This document shows, piece by piece, positions 34,709-47,594 of a DNA stretch of 64,000 nucleotides (position 1 is the first letter of the stretch; each line of letters begins with the position of its first letter). The translations under genes were made by a program, and so were the position numbers. The notes beneath the pieces are model-generated. The model saw nothing but the letters and a program-made list of their open reading frames with translations, searched no databases and was not told where the DNA came from. The DNA comes from Citrus sinensis. Lineage: Eukaryota > Streptophyta > Magnoliopsida > Sapindales > Rutaceae. The stretch covers positions 21,991,501 to 22,055,500 of the forward strand of contig NC_068556.1 of the NCBI RefSeq assembly GCF_022201045.2, in the 5' to 3' direction.

Positions 34709-36109
34709 ATGTTCTAGTTCGTCTGTTCTTGACATCTTGGCGATTCTAGATGCTGATAATAGTCTACAAAATCGATCTGTTTGATACTGTTGTGTAATAG
34801 CCTACCAACTCGATCTGTTTGATAATGTTCTATGCTCTGGTTGTTTCATAAGAGAAGAGCTTAGAAGTGGACTTGTAGTTGCTACTATATCCTTGTGCAT
34901 ATGTGTATGCAATTGAGGAAGCGATGTATAGTTCTTTTCCATGATAATTTATTTGAGTGCGAGGAATTATAATGTAAATGGTCCAGTTTCAATCTAGCGC
35001 ATCAGTTGTGGTAGAAAAATGTGAGGAACTAAACACCAACGTTTCTGTATTATGCAAATTTCAAGTCACAAATCACGTGGCCGCGGCTGTGTAGCTATGC
35101 TGATTTATAATGTGGGAACTGGAAAGCATGAAAATGGTTTTAGATTCGTCATGAAGTCAAAACACAATAAGAACAAACTGATGATGCTGAGAATTCAGAG
35201 ATAGCCGTAAGAAGAAAGATAATTTATTAGAAAATTGTATCAGATACTCAAATTTTTGTCTAATCCCAACAAAGTTGACAATCAATATAACTTCAGAATA
35301 TTCTTAATCTCATAATTAAGCTAAAGCACAAGTTCGCATTGTCAAAATAGTGAGGTTGGTATATGGCTGGCCGGGATTAGATTGCTATTAGGTGATTCTA
35401 ACAAAAAGAAGGATAAAATTAAAATTAAAAAAAGGAATTTTATATCTCAATTTACCTTATAATCTAGCTTCTATCTCTCCCGTAAATTTTTTTTCCTTAT
35501 TTAATGATTTTTTTTTCAAAAGAAAAACAAAATCTAAAGAAAACTTCTACTTATTAAATTTTCCACATCACCATCTCTGATTTTATCTTCTTCTTGAAGA
35601 ACTTAATTTAGATATCAAAATCCCATTAGTTTGAGATCTAATATCATCTACGGCGGGATAACTTAATCCACAAAATTACAACCGCGCTTACACAAGATTA
35701 ATAATTAGACTATTACACCCCTGTAATCAATTTATCAAAAGATGATCAATATAAACAAATAAGGGTAATATAGTCAAATATTTGATTCTATGACCTTGGA
35801 TGAGAAAAAAAGAAAAATGCAAGAATAGAAGAGGATCATCCTCAAAATTACTACTCTTAAGTATGAAACCTAAAACTTAAAATCCCAAGTCAAATCCATC
35901 ACGAAAAGAAAAGGAAAGCAAAGAAAAGAGTAAAGAATTTTAAAAAAAGGTAAAAAATCGTCCCACCACTCTCACTGAAGGCGCGTGTAGCCCACCCATC
36001 GCCACTTGCCATTTGATGCCCAACCTCCTCCTCACATCCCCCCACCAAAAAGTTCAAAAACCCACCCACAAGGCCACAACAACAAACACCACCATCATAG
36101 GAGCATAAC
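34709..36109. other. Intergenic between SERINC and L34e-like genes
   Basis: The first ~250 bases are probably the SERINC 3' UTR; the last ~100 bases, C/A-rich with CCACC words, are probably the leader of the next gene. Nothing else was recognised. Confidence 0.5.
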
Positions 36110-38918
36110 ATGCACCACCACCTCGTCCCGGCAACCACCATGCCCTCCGCCGCGCCGTCATCCGCCACGTCATCGACGACCCCTCTCCTCTGCAAGCACT
36201 CACCGTCGGCGACCCTCGACCTGCTGATCCTAATCCTGGTGGTCTTCTCAGGGACATTCTTGATATCGTCGTACTTGTCCTACATCTTCCACTCGCTCTC
36301 CCTCCTCCTCTCCCACTCCTCCCTGTCCCCGCACTTGCCTTACATTCTCGGCTTCGTCCTCTTCTTCCTCACCGTCCTACTCGCCGTCGAGTTTTGCTGC
36401 GGCTCACGCGCCAGGAAATGCCACAACCCTAATTGCAAGGGCCTTAAGAAGGCTATGGAATTCGATTTGCAGCTCCAGACCGATGAGTGCGTGAGATCGG
36501 ATGATGTTATTGATAAATTGCCCTGGAAGGGCGGCAGCGAAGGGAATCCTGACTACGAGTGCCTTCGCGCCGAGTTGCGTAAGATGGCGCCGTCTAATGG
36601 GCGGGCCGTTTTGTTGTTTCGGGCCAAATGTGGGTGCCCCGTTGCCAAACTCCAAGGCTGGGGCCCTAAGCGTGGCAGAAAGCATAAAAAGTGAGTTCCT
36701 TTTCCCTTTTTTTGTTCATTTGATGGTGATCTAATTAGTTTTTGTGAAAATGGTGTTTTTTTTTTTCCTTCTTAAATTTTGTTGTTGAATCTGAAATTGC
36801 TGAATTTATGTGATGATTATAGTGAATTGAGGAATTTGTTGATTGCAAGGCAGTTTAATTGATTGATTGTCTTGATGATGGTTTTGTTGTTTGACATTTT
36901 ATGATGTGTATTGCGATTGCATTGTGGTGGTATTCAGATTGGTTGTTACTGATTATCTGTTCTGCAAAACGTTGATTGAAGTCTATAATGATTAGTCAAT
37001 GCCAACGAAGAATGTATTGGTTTCTTTATGATGTGATCTGCAAAACTTCATCAATAGTTTTGAATCTGTTTCAACTCAAGTGCCAGGGCTAAGCATCAAT
37101 AAAACTTGTAAAAGACTTGTTCTTCATTGGAGCAGTGCTAATCACATTTAATGGTTCTACTCGTTTACAGTTAAAGAATGAAAATAAGTAAGATAACCCT
37201 CAATAACATACTTTAGAGGTTTCTCTAACTGTCTTACTCAAAAAGTTCTCTCATAATTTAGCCCGTAGTTATATAATGAAAACAGGATATGATGATCTAA
37301 GCTTTTCCAAACTGTTTCTGGCTCTCGTTAGGAATTTTTGCAAACTGTATTTGAGTCAACTAGTCACGTTGTATATCTTATCAACCATACACAGATACTT
37401 TCTCTCTGTTCTCTGATATTCAGCTCTTAATTGGGCATTCTTTTGAGTTACAGTTTGCATTCGTCCTGTTGTTTTACTTGTATATCCATTTAATCATTTT
37501 TTCCTATACTGGTTCAATTATTTTTTTTCAAAATGGGTATTATAAAAGGTGTTTTTGAAGGACAGTGTTTAGGCTTCAGAAATTTAAACTTCAAGGTATT
37601 CACAAATATAAATGATCTTGTGCTGCCTTTTCTGAAAATCAATGGTAAACTTGGCAAAGCTCCAAAATCTGCACTCTTGGCTGCAAATTGTCATTTTATT
37701 CATGAATGTGATAGATCGTAATAGGCAACACTTAAGCCTTATTAATATATGGTTCTGCTCTTAAATTTCTGGCTATAACCATAGATTTATAGCACACTTG
37801 TGGCTTAACCCTTTGAAGTCCCTAGCTGCTCCCAGTTCTAAATCTCTTTGAGTTGCCATGGGGTTAGCTTACAGCCTCGTACCACCTGCAGAGATCTTCC
37901 TTCTGATGTCTAGTTGATACTTTGACAGACAAATAATTGGAATTGGTTCGAGCTGTGATGAACTCTCAACTATTGTGGACAAATGTCTCTATGTTTTATT
38001 GAGTTAGATTTCATGGAAAATATACTTACTTTCGTCCTTGTAAACAATTGCAAAGTAGGATATGCAATTTACAAGTGTTCCTACCCATGGTTTTGATGTG
38101 TTTCAAATGAGATCTGTATGGTTTGGCAATCTCTAAGCAAGTATTTTAGCATTTGAAGTATCACTGTTCAACTTTAGTGAACAGTCCAGACAATTTCCAC
38201 TCCAATGCCGTCTTGTTCTTATTTTGAAAGAATATTCAATTTGTTGGGAAACATGGTTCTGTCATTTTCCTAAACAATAATATATTCTGATTTAACTGAG
38301 AAGGACCTCCTACTTGTCTTGCTCACTTGCTCTTGTCTCTATTTGGGAATCTTTTGCTTTTAGTGCAAGTGGCGTCATATCCATTTTTATAAAACTGGAC
38401 CAAGGGAGCTTAATTTAATTGATTGTTAAATACTTCCTTCTTGTTTTTTCCCCCCTTTTTTGGAAAGTTTAGTCTTTAAAAGTTTAAAAGTTTGTAAGAA
38501 GTTGAAACTGCTTGAAATTGTGGATTTCAGCTCTCAGGAGGTACTTTATTTTACGCATTATTGTAGGTTATGCTAATCGTACCCCATAGAACAGTTTTAA
38601 GTTCTTGCTTAAGCAATTGAAAAAGTAAATAGGTAAAGTGATAAACCAACTATGGTGACCTTTTCTCTCTCCGATAAGGCTAAACCATCTACGGTGACCT
38701 ATTTGCAGATTCTTGATAATTTGATGACATTAATATTGGTTCTTCCTTTGGGGTTTCATAGTTTTGAATTCGCATTTTGTCTATATGACAGAGTTGACTA
38801 CAAAATCCAAATGTTTATTTTAGTATAATTTTGTTGGTATGAGCATGATATATTTGCTGCATGCACTTGCAGGGCTCTGGCTAATGTGGTTGCGAATGGA
38901 GGAGGAGATCATCGCTGA
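36110..38918 (+). CDS. Plant L34e-superfamily membrane protein (uncharacterised)
   Basis: Two exons, 36110-36690 and 38873-38918, give 208 residues. The 2.2-kb intron separates the last 15 codons, which encode ALANVVANGGGDHR. The donor GTGAGT supplies an in-frame TGA straight after KHKK, so an intron-retaining transcript would make a 194-residue form. The protein has a Pro/Ser/Thr-rich start, two hydrophobic segments (LDLLILILVVFSGTFLISSY at about 42-61 and LPYILGFVLFFLTVLLAVEF at about 82-101), then a Cys-containing hydrophilic part (KCHNPNCKGLKKAMEFDLQL) and a basic end (RAKCGCPVAKLQGWGPKRG). Arabidopsis relatives are labelled ribosomal protein L34e superfamily, but with two membrane helices it is unlikely to be a ribosomal protein; the C-terminal Cys pairs may bind metal. 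Function unknown. The MEF18-like PPR gene follows directly, as beside At5g19025, from memory. Confidence 0.8.
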
Positions 38919-40067
38919 CGATTCATGATGGCTTCATCATCAGGCTCCCCATTTTATAGATCACCTTTCACTTTATTTGTTTACCTTTCAGATTTCAAAA
39001 TGGTCACTTATCCTTTAGGAGACTTCACATTCAATCAGAACAATCACCTAATCATATAGCCTGCAGCGCTACTCCTTCAATATATGAAACGACCTGTGTC
39101 CAAATTACCTTGGATAATTATCACTTATTTCTGGGAGGATATACAAAATTTAATGGGAATAAATATATAAAATGCCATTCAGATATTTGTTCACTTCAAT
39201 TTGAACTGCATTCATTAGCCATATTATTGGGTATTACATTGTTTCGGCCCGCCTATGAGGATCTACTTTCGAATCATATGGGATTGTGTTTGCTGTGATA
39301 CTAATTATAGCTAGAAGATGAACGGAACCAAGTAGTAAATTCTTTAACGCAAATAGACTGGTTCGGTGAAATGGTTGTGGTGTATGTAACTTGGGGAATA
39401 GCTGAACTAGACAATTGTGTGTTTTCCATTGTTTCGTCCTGGAAATTTCTCAATTTTTAGTCATTTTAGAGTATATTTGAGCTTGGGATGTTGTGGGTTT
39501 TAATCCGTAATTGATTATGTTAGTGACAATTATTGTGTGGCAGGAAATAAAAAAATCACCTCCCCATTCTTGTGACCGGAGGGGAGGGCGAGTTTTGAAT
39601 CCTTAAAAAAGTTTCATTAGTTGAACCAATTAGCCCCTGCATAGCAACCTAGAATTTACTAACAGTCAATTCTAAAAGTGCGCGAGAGTTGTTTTTGATA
39701 ATCTTAGTTGTCAAGGTCACATCAAGTGTTTTTTTAACCAAAGTCACATCGAGCGTTCGGTAAAGCTTAAGAAACTGAATTGTGAATGTCATAAAAGTTA
39801 AATTTCTTAGAAAAGGTTTCAAGTCTTCTAATAAGTTTTTGATTGGTACTGAAATAAAAATTAAATAATTTATGATAAAATTTTTTATTAATGTTAATAA
39901 AAAGAATAAAAATATTATTATATCTGAAGTCCAATTCTGGCTCTAAACCAACAGTATAAACGATTCTCTGTGTATTTCTCAGGCCGTTACGCAAGTAGTT
40001 TCCCTCCAAAACTCAATTTTGTAAAGTGAAACATCAGGCTTCAAAAGGCTTCCCATGATCTCGTCTG
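38919..40067. other. Intergenic between L34e-like and PPR genes
   Basis: Contains the 3' UTR of the upstream gene and AT-rich DNA; no further gene recognised. Confidence 0.5.
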
Positions 40068-42155
40068 ATGATCAAATCTCTCAAATTCAAACCCTCAATT
40101 CCTTTTCTTGCACTAAAACCTCCAAATCTCAAATGTGTCTCCGGCATATCCTCAGAAACCCCACTAGATCATTTTCATTCTGTCTTCAATTCCCAGAAAG
40201 CCAATCTTCAAAACTCAGATTACGAGCTGGCGCTAGTTTCAGCCCTCAGGTATTGTTCAGTCCATATCGCCGTCTCTCAAGGCCAACAAATCCATTCTTT
40301 AATCTTCAAATCAGGACTTGAATCAAACACTTTCATTCAAAACAGCTTAATTAACTTGTACGCAAAATGTGGGCTTATTTCTCAAGCCAAATCCATGTTT
40401 GATTCATGCTCTACATTGGATCCTGTGGCTTGTAACATTATGATATCTGGGTATATTAGAAATGATAGATTAAACGATGCGCGCGAAGTGTTTGATAAAA
40501 CGCCCATCAAATGTTGTGTTTCATATACTAGTATGATAATGGGGTTTGCTCAAAATGATTGTTGGAGGGAAGCGCTTGAGGTTTTTAGGGATATGAGAAT
40601 ATTGGGCGTGATACCGAATGAGGTGACTTTAGCCAGTGTGATTTCCAGTTCTGTGCATTTAGGTGGGATTTGGGAGTGTAGGATGCTGCATGGGTTGGTG
40701 ATTAAATTGATGATTGATGGGTTTGTTATTATTTCGACAAATTTGTTGAACATGTATTGTGTTTGTTCAAGTTTGGTGGAGGCAAGGAGCTTGTTTGATG
40801 AGATGAAGGAAAGAAATATTGTTTCCTGGAATGTGATGTTAAATGGATTTGCAAAGGCAGGGCTTGTTGAGTTGGCTAGAGAGTTGTTTGAGAGGATTCC
40901 TTCAAAGGATGTAGTTTCCTGGGGTACGATGATTGATGGGTATCTGCAAGTGGAAAGGTTAAGTGAAGCTTTGACAATGTATCGTGCAATGCTATGTGAT
41001 GGAATAGCACCTAATGATGTTATGATTGTGGACTTGATTTCAGCATGTGGGCGAGCAATGGCATTTGGCGAGGGCTTGCAAATTCACAGTATAATTGTGA
41101 AAGCAGGTTTTGATTGTTATGATTTTATTCAGGCAACGATTATTCATTTCTATGCAGCTTGTGGGAGGATCAATCTTGCTCGTTTGCAGTTTGAATTGGG
41201 AATTAAGGACCATATTGCATCTTGGAATGCCCTTGTTGCAGGGTTTATACGTAATGGAATGATTGAAGATGCAAGGCAATTATTCAATAACATGCAGAAA
41301 AGAGATGTTTATTCATGGAGTGCCATGATTTCTGGCTATGCACAAAATGAGCAACCTAACATGGCTTTGGAGCTCTTTCATGGAATGGTAGATGCTGGAG
41401 TGAAACCTAATGAAATCACAATGGTGAGTGTGTTCTGTGCAATCGCCTCTTTAGGAACATTAAAAGAAGGGAGATGGGCTCATGAATATGTGCTTAACAA
41501 TTCCATCACTCTTAATGACAACTTAAGCGCAGCAATTATTGACATGTACGCCAAATGTGGCAGCAACAATACTGCCTTAGAAGTATTCTATCATATCCGA
41601 GACAGGACAACCTCTGTATCACCGTGGAATGCAATTATATGTGGATTAGCTATGCATGGAGATGCAAATTTGACTCTCAAAATTTATTCTGACTTGGAAA
41701 AGAGAAATATTAAGCTCAATTCAATTACATTCATTGGAGTTCTCAGTACATGTTGCCATGCTGGGTTGGTAGATCTAGGGGAGAGGTACTTCAAGAGCAT
41801 GAAGAGTGTGTATAATGTAGAACCTGACTTAAAGCACTATGGTTGTATGGTAGATCTCTTGGGCAGGGCTGGTCGATTAGAAGACGCTGAGGAAGTGATC
41901 AGGAGCATGCCAATGAAGGCAGATGTTGTTATCTGGGGCACGCTGTTGGCCGCATCTAGAATACATGGAAATGTGGAAGTAGGAGAAAGGGCTGCTAAGA
42001 GCTTGGCAGGGTTGCAACCATCTCATGGACCAAGTAGAGTTCTTTTATCTAATATATATGCAGATGCGGGGAGGTGGGAGGATGCCTTTTCAATCAGGAA
42101 AGAAATGCGAGATTGTGGAATGAAGAGATTACCTGGGTTCAGTGGCGTTGTTTAA
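40068..42155 (+). CDS. MEF18: PLS-class pentatricopeptide repeat protein, E subgroup (MEF18-like)
   Basis: A 695-residue intronless frame. PPR proteins of the PLS class bind organelle RNA base by base and select cytidines for C-to-U editing. About 14 P, L and S motifs run from residue ~55 to ~600: for example QNSLINLYAKCGLISQAKSM, SWNVMLNGFAKAGLVELARE, SWSAMISGYAQNEQPNMALE and YGCMVDLLGRAGRLEDAEEV. The end is an E domain (VIWGTLLAASRIHGNVEVGE ... IRKEMRDCGMKRLPGFS). There is no DYW deaminase domain, so it would need a partner with that domain. The first ~40 residues are basic and Ser/Pro-rich, like a mitochondrial presequence. MEF18 identity rests on the subclass and on its place next to the L34e-like gene, as at At5g19020/At5g19025 from memory; the repeat code was not compared. 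Confidence 0.88.
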   Translation: MIKSLKFKPSIPFLALKPPNLKCVSGISSETPLDHFHSVFNSQKANLQNSDYELALVSALRYCSVHIAVSQGQQIHSLIFKSGLESNTFIQNSLINLYAKCGLISQAKSMFDSCSTLDPVACNIMISGYIRNDRLNDAREVFDKTPIKCCVSYTSMIMGFAQNDCWREALEVFRDMRILGVIPNEVTLASVISSSVHLGGIWECRMLHGLVIKLMIDGFVIISTNLLNMYCVCSSLVEARSLFDEMKERNIVSWNVMLNGFAKAGLVELARELFERIPSKDVVSWGTMIDGYLQVERLSEALTMYRAMLCDGIAPNDVMIVDLISACGRAMAFGEGLQIHSIIVKAGFDCYDFIQATIIHFYAACGRINLARLQFELGIKDHIASWNALVAGFIRNGMIEDARQLFNNMQKRDVYSWSAMISGYAQNEQPNMALELFHGMVDAGVKPNEITMVSVFCAIASLGTLKEGRWAHEYVLNNSITLNDNLSAAIIDMYAKCGSNNTALEVFYHIRDRTTSVSPWNAIICGLAMHGDANLTLKIYSDLEKRNIKLNSITFIGVLSTCCHAGLVDLGERYFKSMKSVYNVEPDLKHYGCMVDLLGRAGRLEDAEEVIRSMPMKADVVIWGTLLAASRIHGNVEVGERAAKSLAGLQPSHGPSRVLLSNIYADAGRWEDAFSIRKEMRDCGMKRLPGFSGVV

Positions 42156-42634
42156 TATTTACTATAGTGATGGGTTTTACAATCTGCTGTAAATTCACAC
42201 GTATTACACAAAAATTTGGGAAAATTTTGACGTCTTTGATGTTAATAAAGGCCTCTTTTAGTTCCAGAGATTTTGGTTAAATTTCATTTAATCACTTTCT
42301 ATTGCCGATTTGGTTTCTGTTGATTGATTCTTCGTGATCATTCAATTAAAATTACTCCGCCCCAATCTAAGTTTTATCGATGGATGGAACTGTTTTAGTA
42401 TAATTACAAAGCATTAAAGTGGCAGGATTTGGTTGATAGAACTTTGTTAGCAACACCTTCTCAGGACCTCAAGAGTTGCAAAATTTTGACCATCATGTAC
42501 AAGGATTTCCTTTTCAAACTTAGGACTGACTACAAATGAAGTTAATTTATGCACAACCTTTTAGAGTTACATGGTTTAGAGTACAATTGCCATCCTATTA
42601 GAAACGGCAACAGATGGGAACTAAAACACAGAAG
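42156..42634. other. Convergent 3' flank, PPR and MED33A
   Basis: The PPR gene (plus) and MED33A (minus) end facing each other, so this stretch should hold both 3' UTRs. Nothing else recognised. Confidence 0.5.
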
Positions 42635-45600
42635 TCATGAATCCTTCTCAATTATCAGTTCAGCTGCTGCACCCATCGTACCAAGCCCACCAATCCCCAG
42701 CAGAGCGATGGCAAGCTCCTCTTCATTCCACTGCTTCAGCCCCTTACTCAGTCTCTTCAAGACTTCTACATCCACTTCTAGCACCCAAGTTGGTGTGCAA
42801 CTAACCATCAGGCTCATGAATCCTGACACATAGGCATGCCAAGTGGCCGAATCACAACCAAGTGATATCTTGCCATCAAGTGCACTTGCAAGAAATTCCA
42901 TGTGGAACCCCAGGATTTTAGGGCGCCGTTTTGATGCCAATGATGATGAGTCAACTCCCCAAGCGAGAGCTCCACAAAGCACAGCAAAATATGCAAGTGC
43001 ATATCCCCCAAGCATTGAAACCAGCCCATCGGAATATTTGTGTTCAGACTTATGAACAGATATGAACCAAGAAGGCAAAGTTTCATATATCAGTGAATGA
43101 ACCGAACCTAAGCCCCCGGATAACCATACTAGAGAAGCCCCAAGGGAAGCTGCGAGTTTTACTCTTGTTATTGCTGCAGCTAGTGAAACCTGCCCATATC
43201 TCATACCATTCTTTGATGCCTTCAGTTTCTCCATTTTCTCTTGAGGAAGCCCACTGAATGCTATTTCTCTCACAGAGTGCATCAAGAGAGAAACAATTTC
43301 CTCAGTTATGAACAAAATATCTCTCATGGATCGATAAACACGCAAATAGAGAATCCCTGGAGCAACTGGGGATATTCCACCACAGAAATGGGACCCAAAT
43401 CCATGTCCAAGAAGAGCTCCAACACCAACATTGCTTGAGATAGGATTGGAATTCAAACCGAGCGTGGCAGTGAAGCAACTTTTAAGAAGCTGAACCACTG
43501 CATCACTGTTGTGAAGGAAGACAGTACGGGATGCAGAAAAGACAAGAAAATCAAACCATCGTTTTGCCTTTTGGGTCCATAAGGAAGCTACAATAGGCAT
43601 GCAAGGCCATGGGCACCCTGCTGCAAGGGACTCCAAAGCTGGGCCAGCCAAATTGAGAAATCTTTCTGAGGCTTTATCAATTTTGTAAGTAATTGTTAGG
43701 CTCAGAAAGGCAGCCAAAGGTAGTGGAAGTGTAGCTGGAGAGGTCCCCCCTGTTGGAACAACAATTCTTAGTCCCCAATATGTGCTCTAATCAGATATTG
43801 TTAAGTCCTCAGGTTTCTAAGTGTGGATGTTATAAAAACACAGAGGCAGAGTGACAAAAAAAGGGCGATTTGAGCCAGGTAAATTCTTAAACTAAATATT
43901 AGCTACACCAAACATTTTTAAACTTAAAGTATCAACAAGAATACCTGCAGCAAGACTTGGAATATCAATACCGGTAGTTGCTAGAATTTTCTTTATATGT
44001 TCCTCAACATTGGTCAAATTTGTAGCTGGGCTGGGCCAATCCATACCATTCATAAAAGCTGGCTTCCAAACACCTCGACTAACTTCAGCTGAGAAGTAGC
44101 TTACGATTGTTGCCAAAGATGCAGGAAGAAAATCAGCTAAATCTTTCAGTCCTGAGATATTAAAAAATTTAAGTAAGCATATATTTGATTCAACCTAAAT
44201 GAATTTTAAATTTCTGTAAATGGCCACATCAACAAACACTAAAGCATTTTTGTTATTGCTTTAAGTACCCAGGTCGCAACTGCATTTTGAGAAAATATAA
44301 GATATACTGTCTAATAGAGACTTCAGAGAAGACTTTGACAAAAAACCCTAGATTCTCAGGCATAGCGTTTTCGAACAGAGTCCCAAGTATTCATTAATCT
44401 GGTGCTACATGTCTCAGCGAATAAAGCTTAAATCAAGAAACAACAAATAATAACCTGTAGCCAGTTCACGTGGAGAAAGTCTTCCGTGAGCACAGCCTGT
44501 TAAAGCGGCATCAACCACAAAAGGAACCGCTTCAAGAATATCCCAGGCAGGTAATTTTGGTCTTAGAGAACTATCTTCATTTCCAGGTCCGGATGAGCTG
44601 CTACTTCCAGAGGCAACAGAATTTAGACCCTGGCTTGCTCTGTTAATCTTTCTGAACATCATGCTAAGAAGCTCATCTACTGTCTGATGAACTTGGGTTC
44701 CGTGAACAAGACCAGAGAGAGTTGCAGCTATACATCTTTGGTGCTGTCGATACCAGACTTTTAATTTTGGGAAGGAGTCCACAAATATAGGTTCTGGTGA
44801 TGATGAACTTGCAGCAGCAGAGAGTCTCCTTTTGTTTCGATCCTGGTGGATGCTTTGAGAAGATAATAGATGGGAATTTCTTACTGAGAGGAGGTATTCA
44901 GGAGTTAGCTGGGACCCAACTGTAGGAACATCTCCAACACCATGTTCAATAGGAGGATGATTAAATCTCCATAGCTTTAAAAGAAGAGCAAAAGCATTTG
45001 AAAAAACAGCATGAGCGGAGATCTCTTCTCCTGTGGGAAGAGTCCAAGAGACATTGGGCACACATGATCCGAAAACCTCGCAGATGGGCATTAATGAGCA
45101 TGCAAGTTGTGGAACCTGAAAAGGAAACAGAAAAGCCAAAAAACAGAAGAAATATAACACACCAATCCTATCTTTTCCCCAGTATAATTGATGCTCTGGC
45201 TCAAAACACAAAAAATTCAATTCATGCTGTTTTTTTATGAATATAATGACAGACTTTTAGGTAAGTGAAAGTGAAACATACCAATCCATGAAGAGAGAAA
45301 ATCTGAACACAATCGACAGGGCTTATCCCAACCATTAGTACATTCAGCATTGGAGCATAACCTATCAAATGGCTCTCACCCCCATCATACTCTGCAGGAG
45401 CTGGAGGAGACAGTAATCTAGTAATAAATTGAACCGTGTGTTCCTGCAAGAAATGCAATATTCAGAACAACTAGGTAAGTAGCAAACAAATTAGGAAAAC
45501 CAGGAGGAAAAACAATATAATTGCATGCTCAGTCAAAGAATTCAGCACTAGTACATCCTTACCTGTATATTCCAACCTCGAATTAGAGAGGCTCCACAGA

Positions 45601-45677
45601 GTACGGTGGCAGCAAATATCTTCTCATCGTCAGCTCCTTTGATAGCTATCTCAAAAACTTTCTCGAGCTCTGCTAAA

Positions 45678-45714
<37 letters not shown>

Positions 45715-47556
45715 CCCTTGGTAAATTTACAAAAAAGAGCATCTGATATACCTGACTTCAGGAAAGAAAAAGAGTAACTGAAGACCAGGCCAAAGTCAAA
45801 GAAACTAGAAGATAATTTAAAAGTCACATAGGGTTCACCCTTGGGTTTTTGCCCATTAACGGTCAACAAACTGAATGGCACCTAGTGCCAGCTGCTGAAT
45901 ACAAAGATATTCCATACTCATAAAATTGCCTTAAAAAGATTTGCAGTTACAATATTCACTTCCTGCAAGGCTATGGGGCAGCACACATTTTTCTGAAGTC
46001 AAGAGATCACCATTGCTGGACCCTGTGAAGATTGATCTAGTCAAACAAACTCATTTTCTTAACCTTTGTAGTTCATACCCTTATCAAGTTACAATGGAAC
46101 TGGAGAATCAAATTTGATGGCAATGGTGGAAAAATGGAGAAGGTTATAAGTACTATAACAGAAATTGGAAAGTTTAATTTTCTCTCTTGTCATGTTCTTG
46201 CCTTTTGGATTGGAAAATGGCTATGCTTTTTCCTGAAGTCAAGAGATCAGCATTGCTGGACAGCGAAGGTTGACCCGGTCAAACAAACTCCTTCCCCTAA
46301 CCTTTACCTATTATCACTAAAGCTAAGAAAATCCTGATTTTGTTCCAACAAATTCAAGGTTGCCTAAAAGAACTAAATTTGACAGGACCAATGGATTGGA
46401 CTGTAGTTTTTATGGAGATTAAATTTCAACAGCAGAGATATATAAGGTATGATCATCCACATCAACTTTTGAGCATAATAATTTTATTATACCTTGAAGC
46501 AGGACTTGAAACTAGAGCATTAACCATCAGTGGTGTAAGTGGGGCCCCCTTCGTGAATGATGACCAACCAGGCACCTGAGCTGGCACAGTATTAGGTATT
46601 TGGTTGATGTGTCCATTCACATAGCCTGGCCAGAAATATGCTGATGTGTCCAAAAGATTCCTCGCGATACAAGCCTCTACTATCAGGTGCCGCAAGTTTC
46701 CAGCTGAACAAGGACGAAAAACTTAGATTTGAAAGTCTTACAGGTGCTAACAGAAGGGTTAATGCTGGCACCACAGAAATTTTGAGGATAAAGCACCAAA
46801 ATTTTTTAGGGGGATGGAAACTGAAGAGAGATTAATGAAAATCAACTTTGCCAAACTTCATGAAATTCAACAGTTAGTTTAGCATAAGTAATTCTTTTAC
46901 ATTTTTTGGACATATACCTCAGAACCGATGGAAAAAAGTTAACTTCACTGGCCAAAACACGAAGGCAGCCAATGTTAACCAGCATCTTCTCCTTTTCTTT
47001 CTTTTTAATCCTTCTAATCTCATCATTAAAAGACATATTTTCACACAATTTCTTCCAAAACAAACTGAGGAATTCCTTCGCACAAGGGTCTAAGATATGT
47101 TCTCATCAGTTTAGAGGAAAGCTGTACTAAGATCAGTTTGATCATTGATGTCTGCATTCTACAGCAGAAATATTGGCACACGCAGAATGCAGGACCAGAA
47201 ATTAGCAAGGAGCAAGGTGCATCCATATCCCGAAGAAACACTCTAGGATCACCTACTTTATCTTACACCACTATTTGTACTTTTCAACTTTCAGAGTTTG
47301 AATAGAAGTTTACCATCTTGAAAATGTTCCAAGATTTCTAACAATCTGCTCTACCATCATTCCTTTGTTGGGTAACTCATATGAAAATTAAATGCACACT
47401 TGCTTCATTTAAAATATGCCAAGAGGGTAGCCCCTGGAAGACGCAACTGAGTGGCTTTCAGCCTCTTTATTTGGCTAACCATCTGAGTTCAACTACTAGG
47501 GGAGGTAGGGGGTTAAAAATTATATTTGTGCTCCACCCATCCTGTGCATGTTTAAA

Positions 47557-47594
<38 letters not shown>

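Noticed and set aside
37533-37721. 62-codon frame inside the L34e-like intron
   Set aside because: AT-rich intron sequence, no domain, no splice signals around it.
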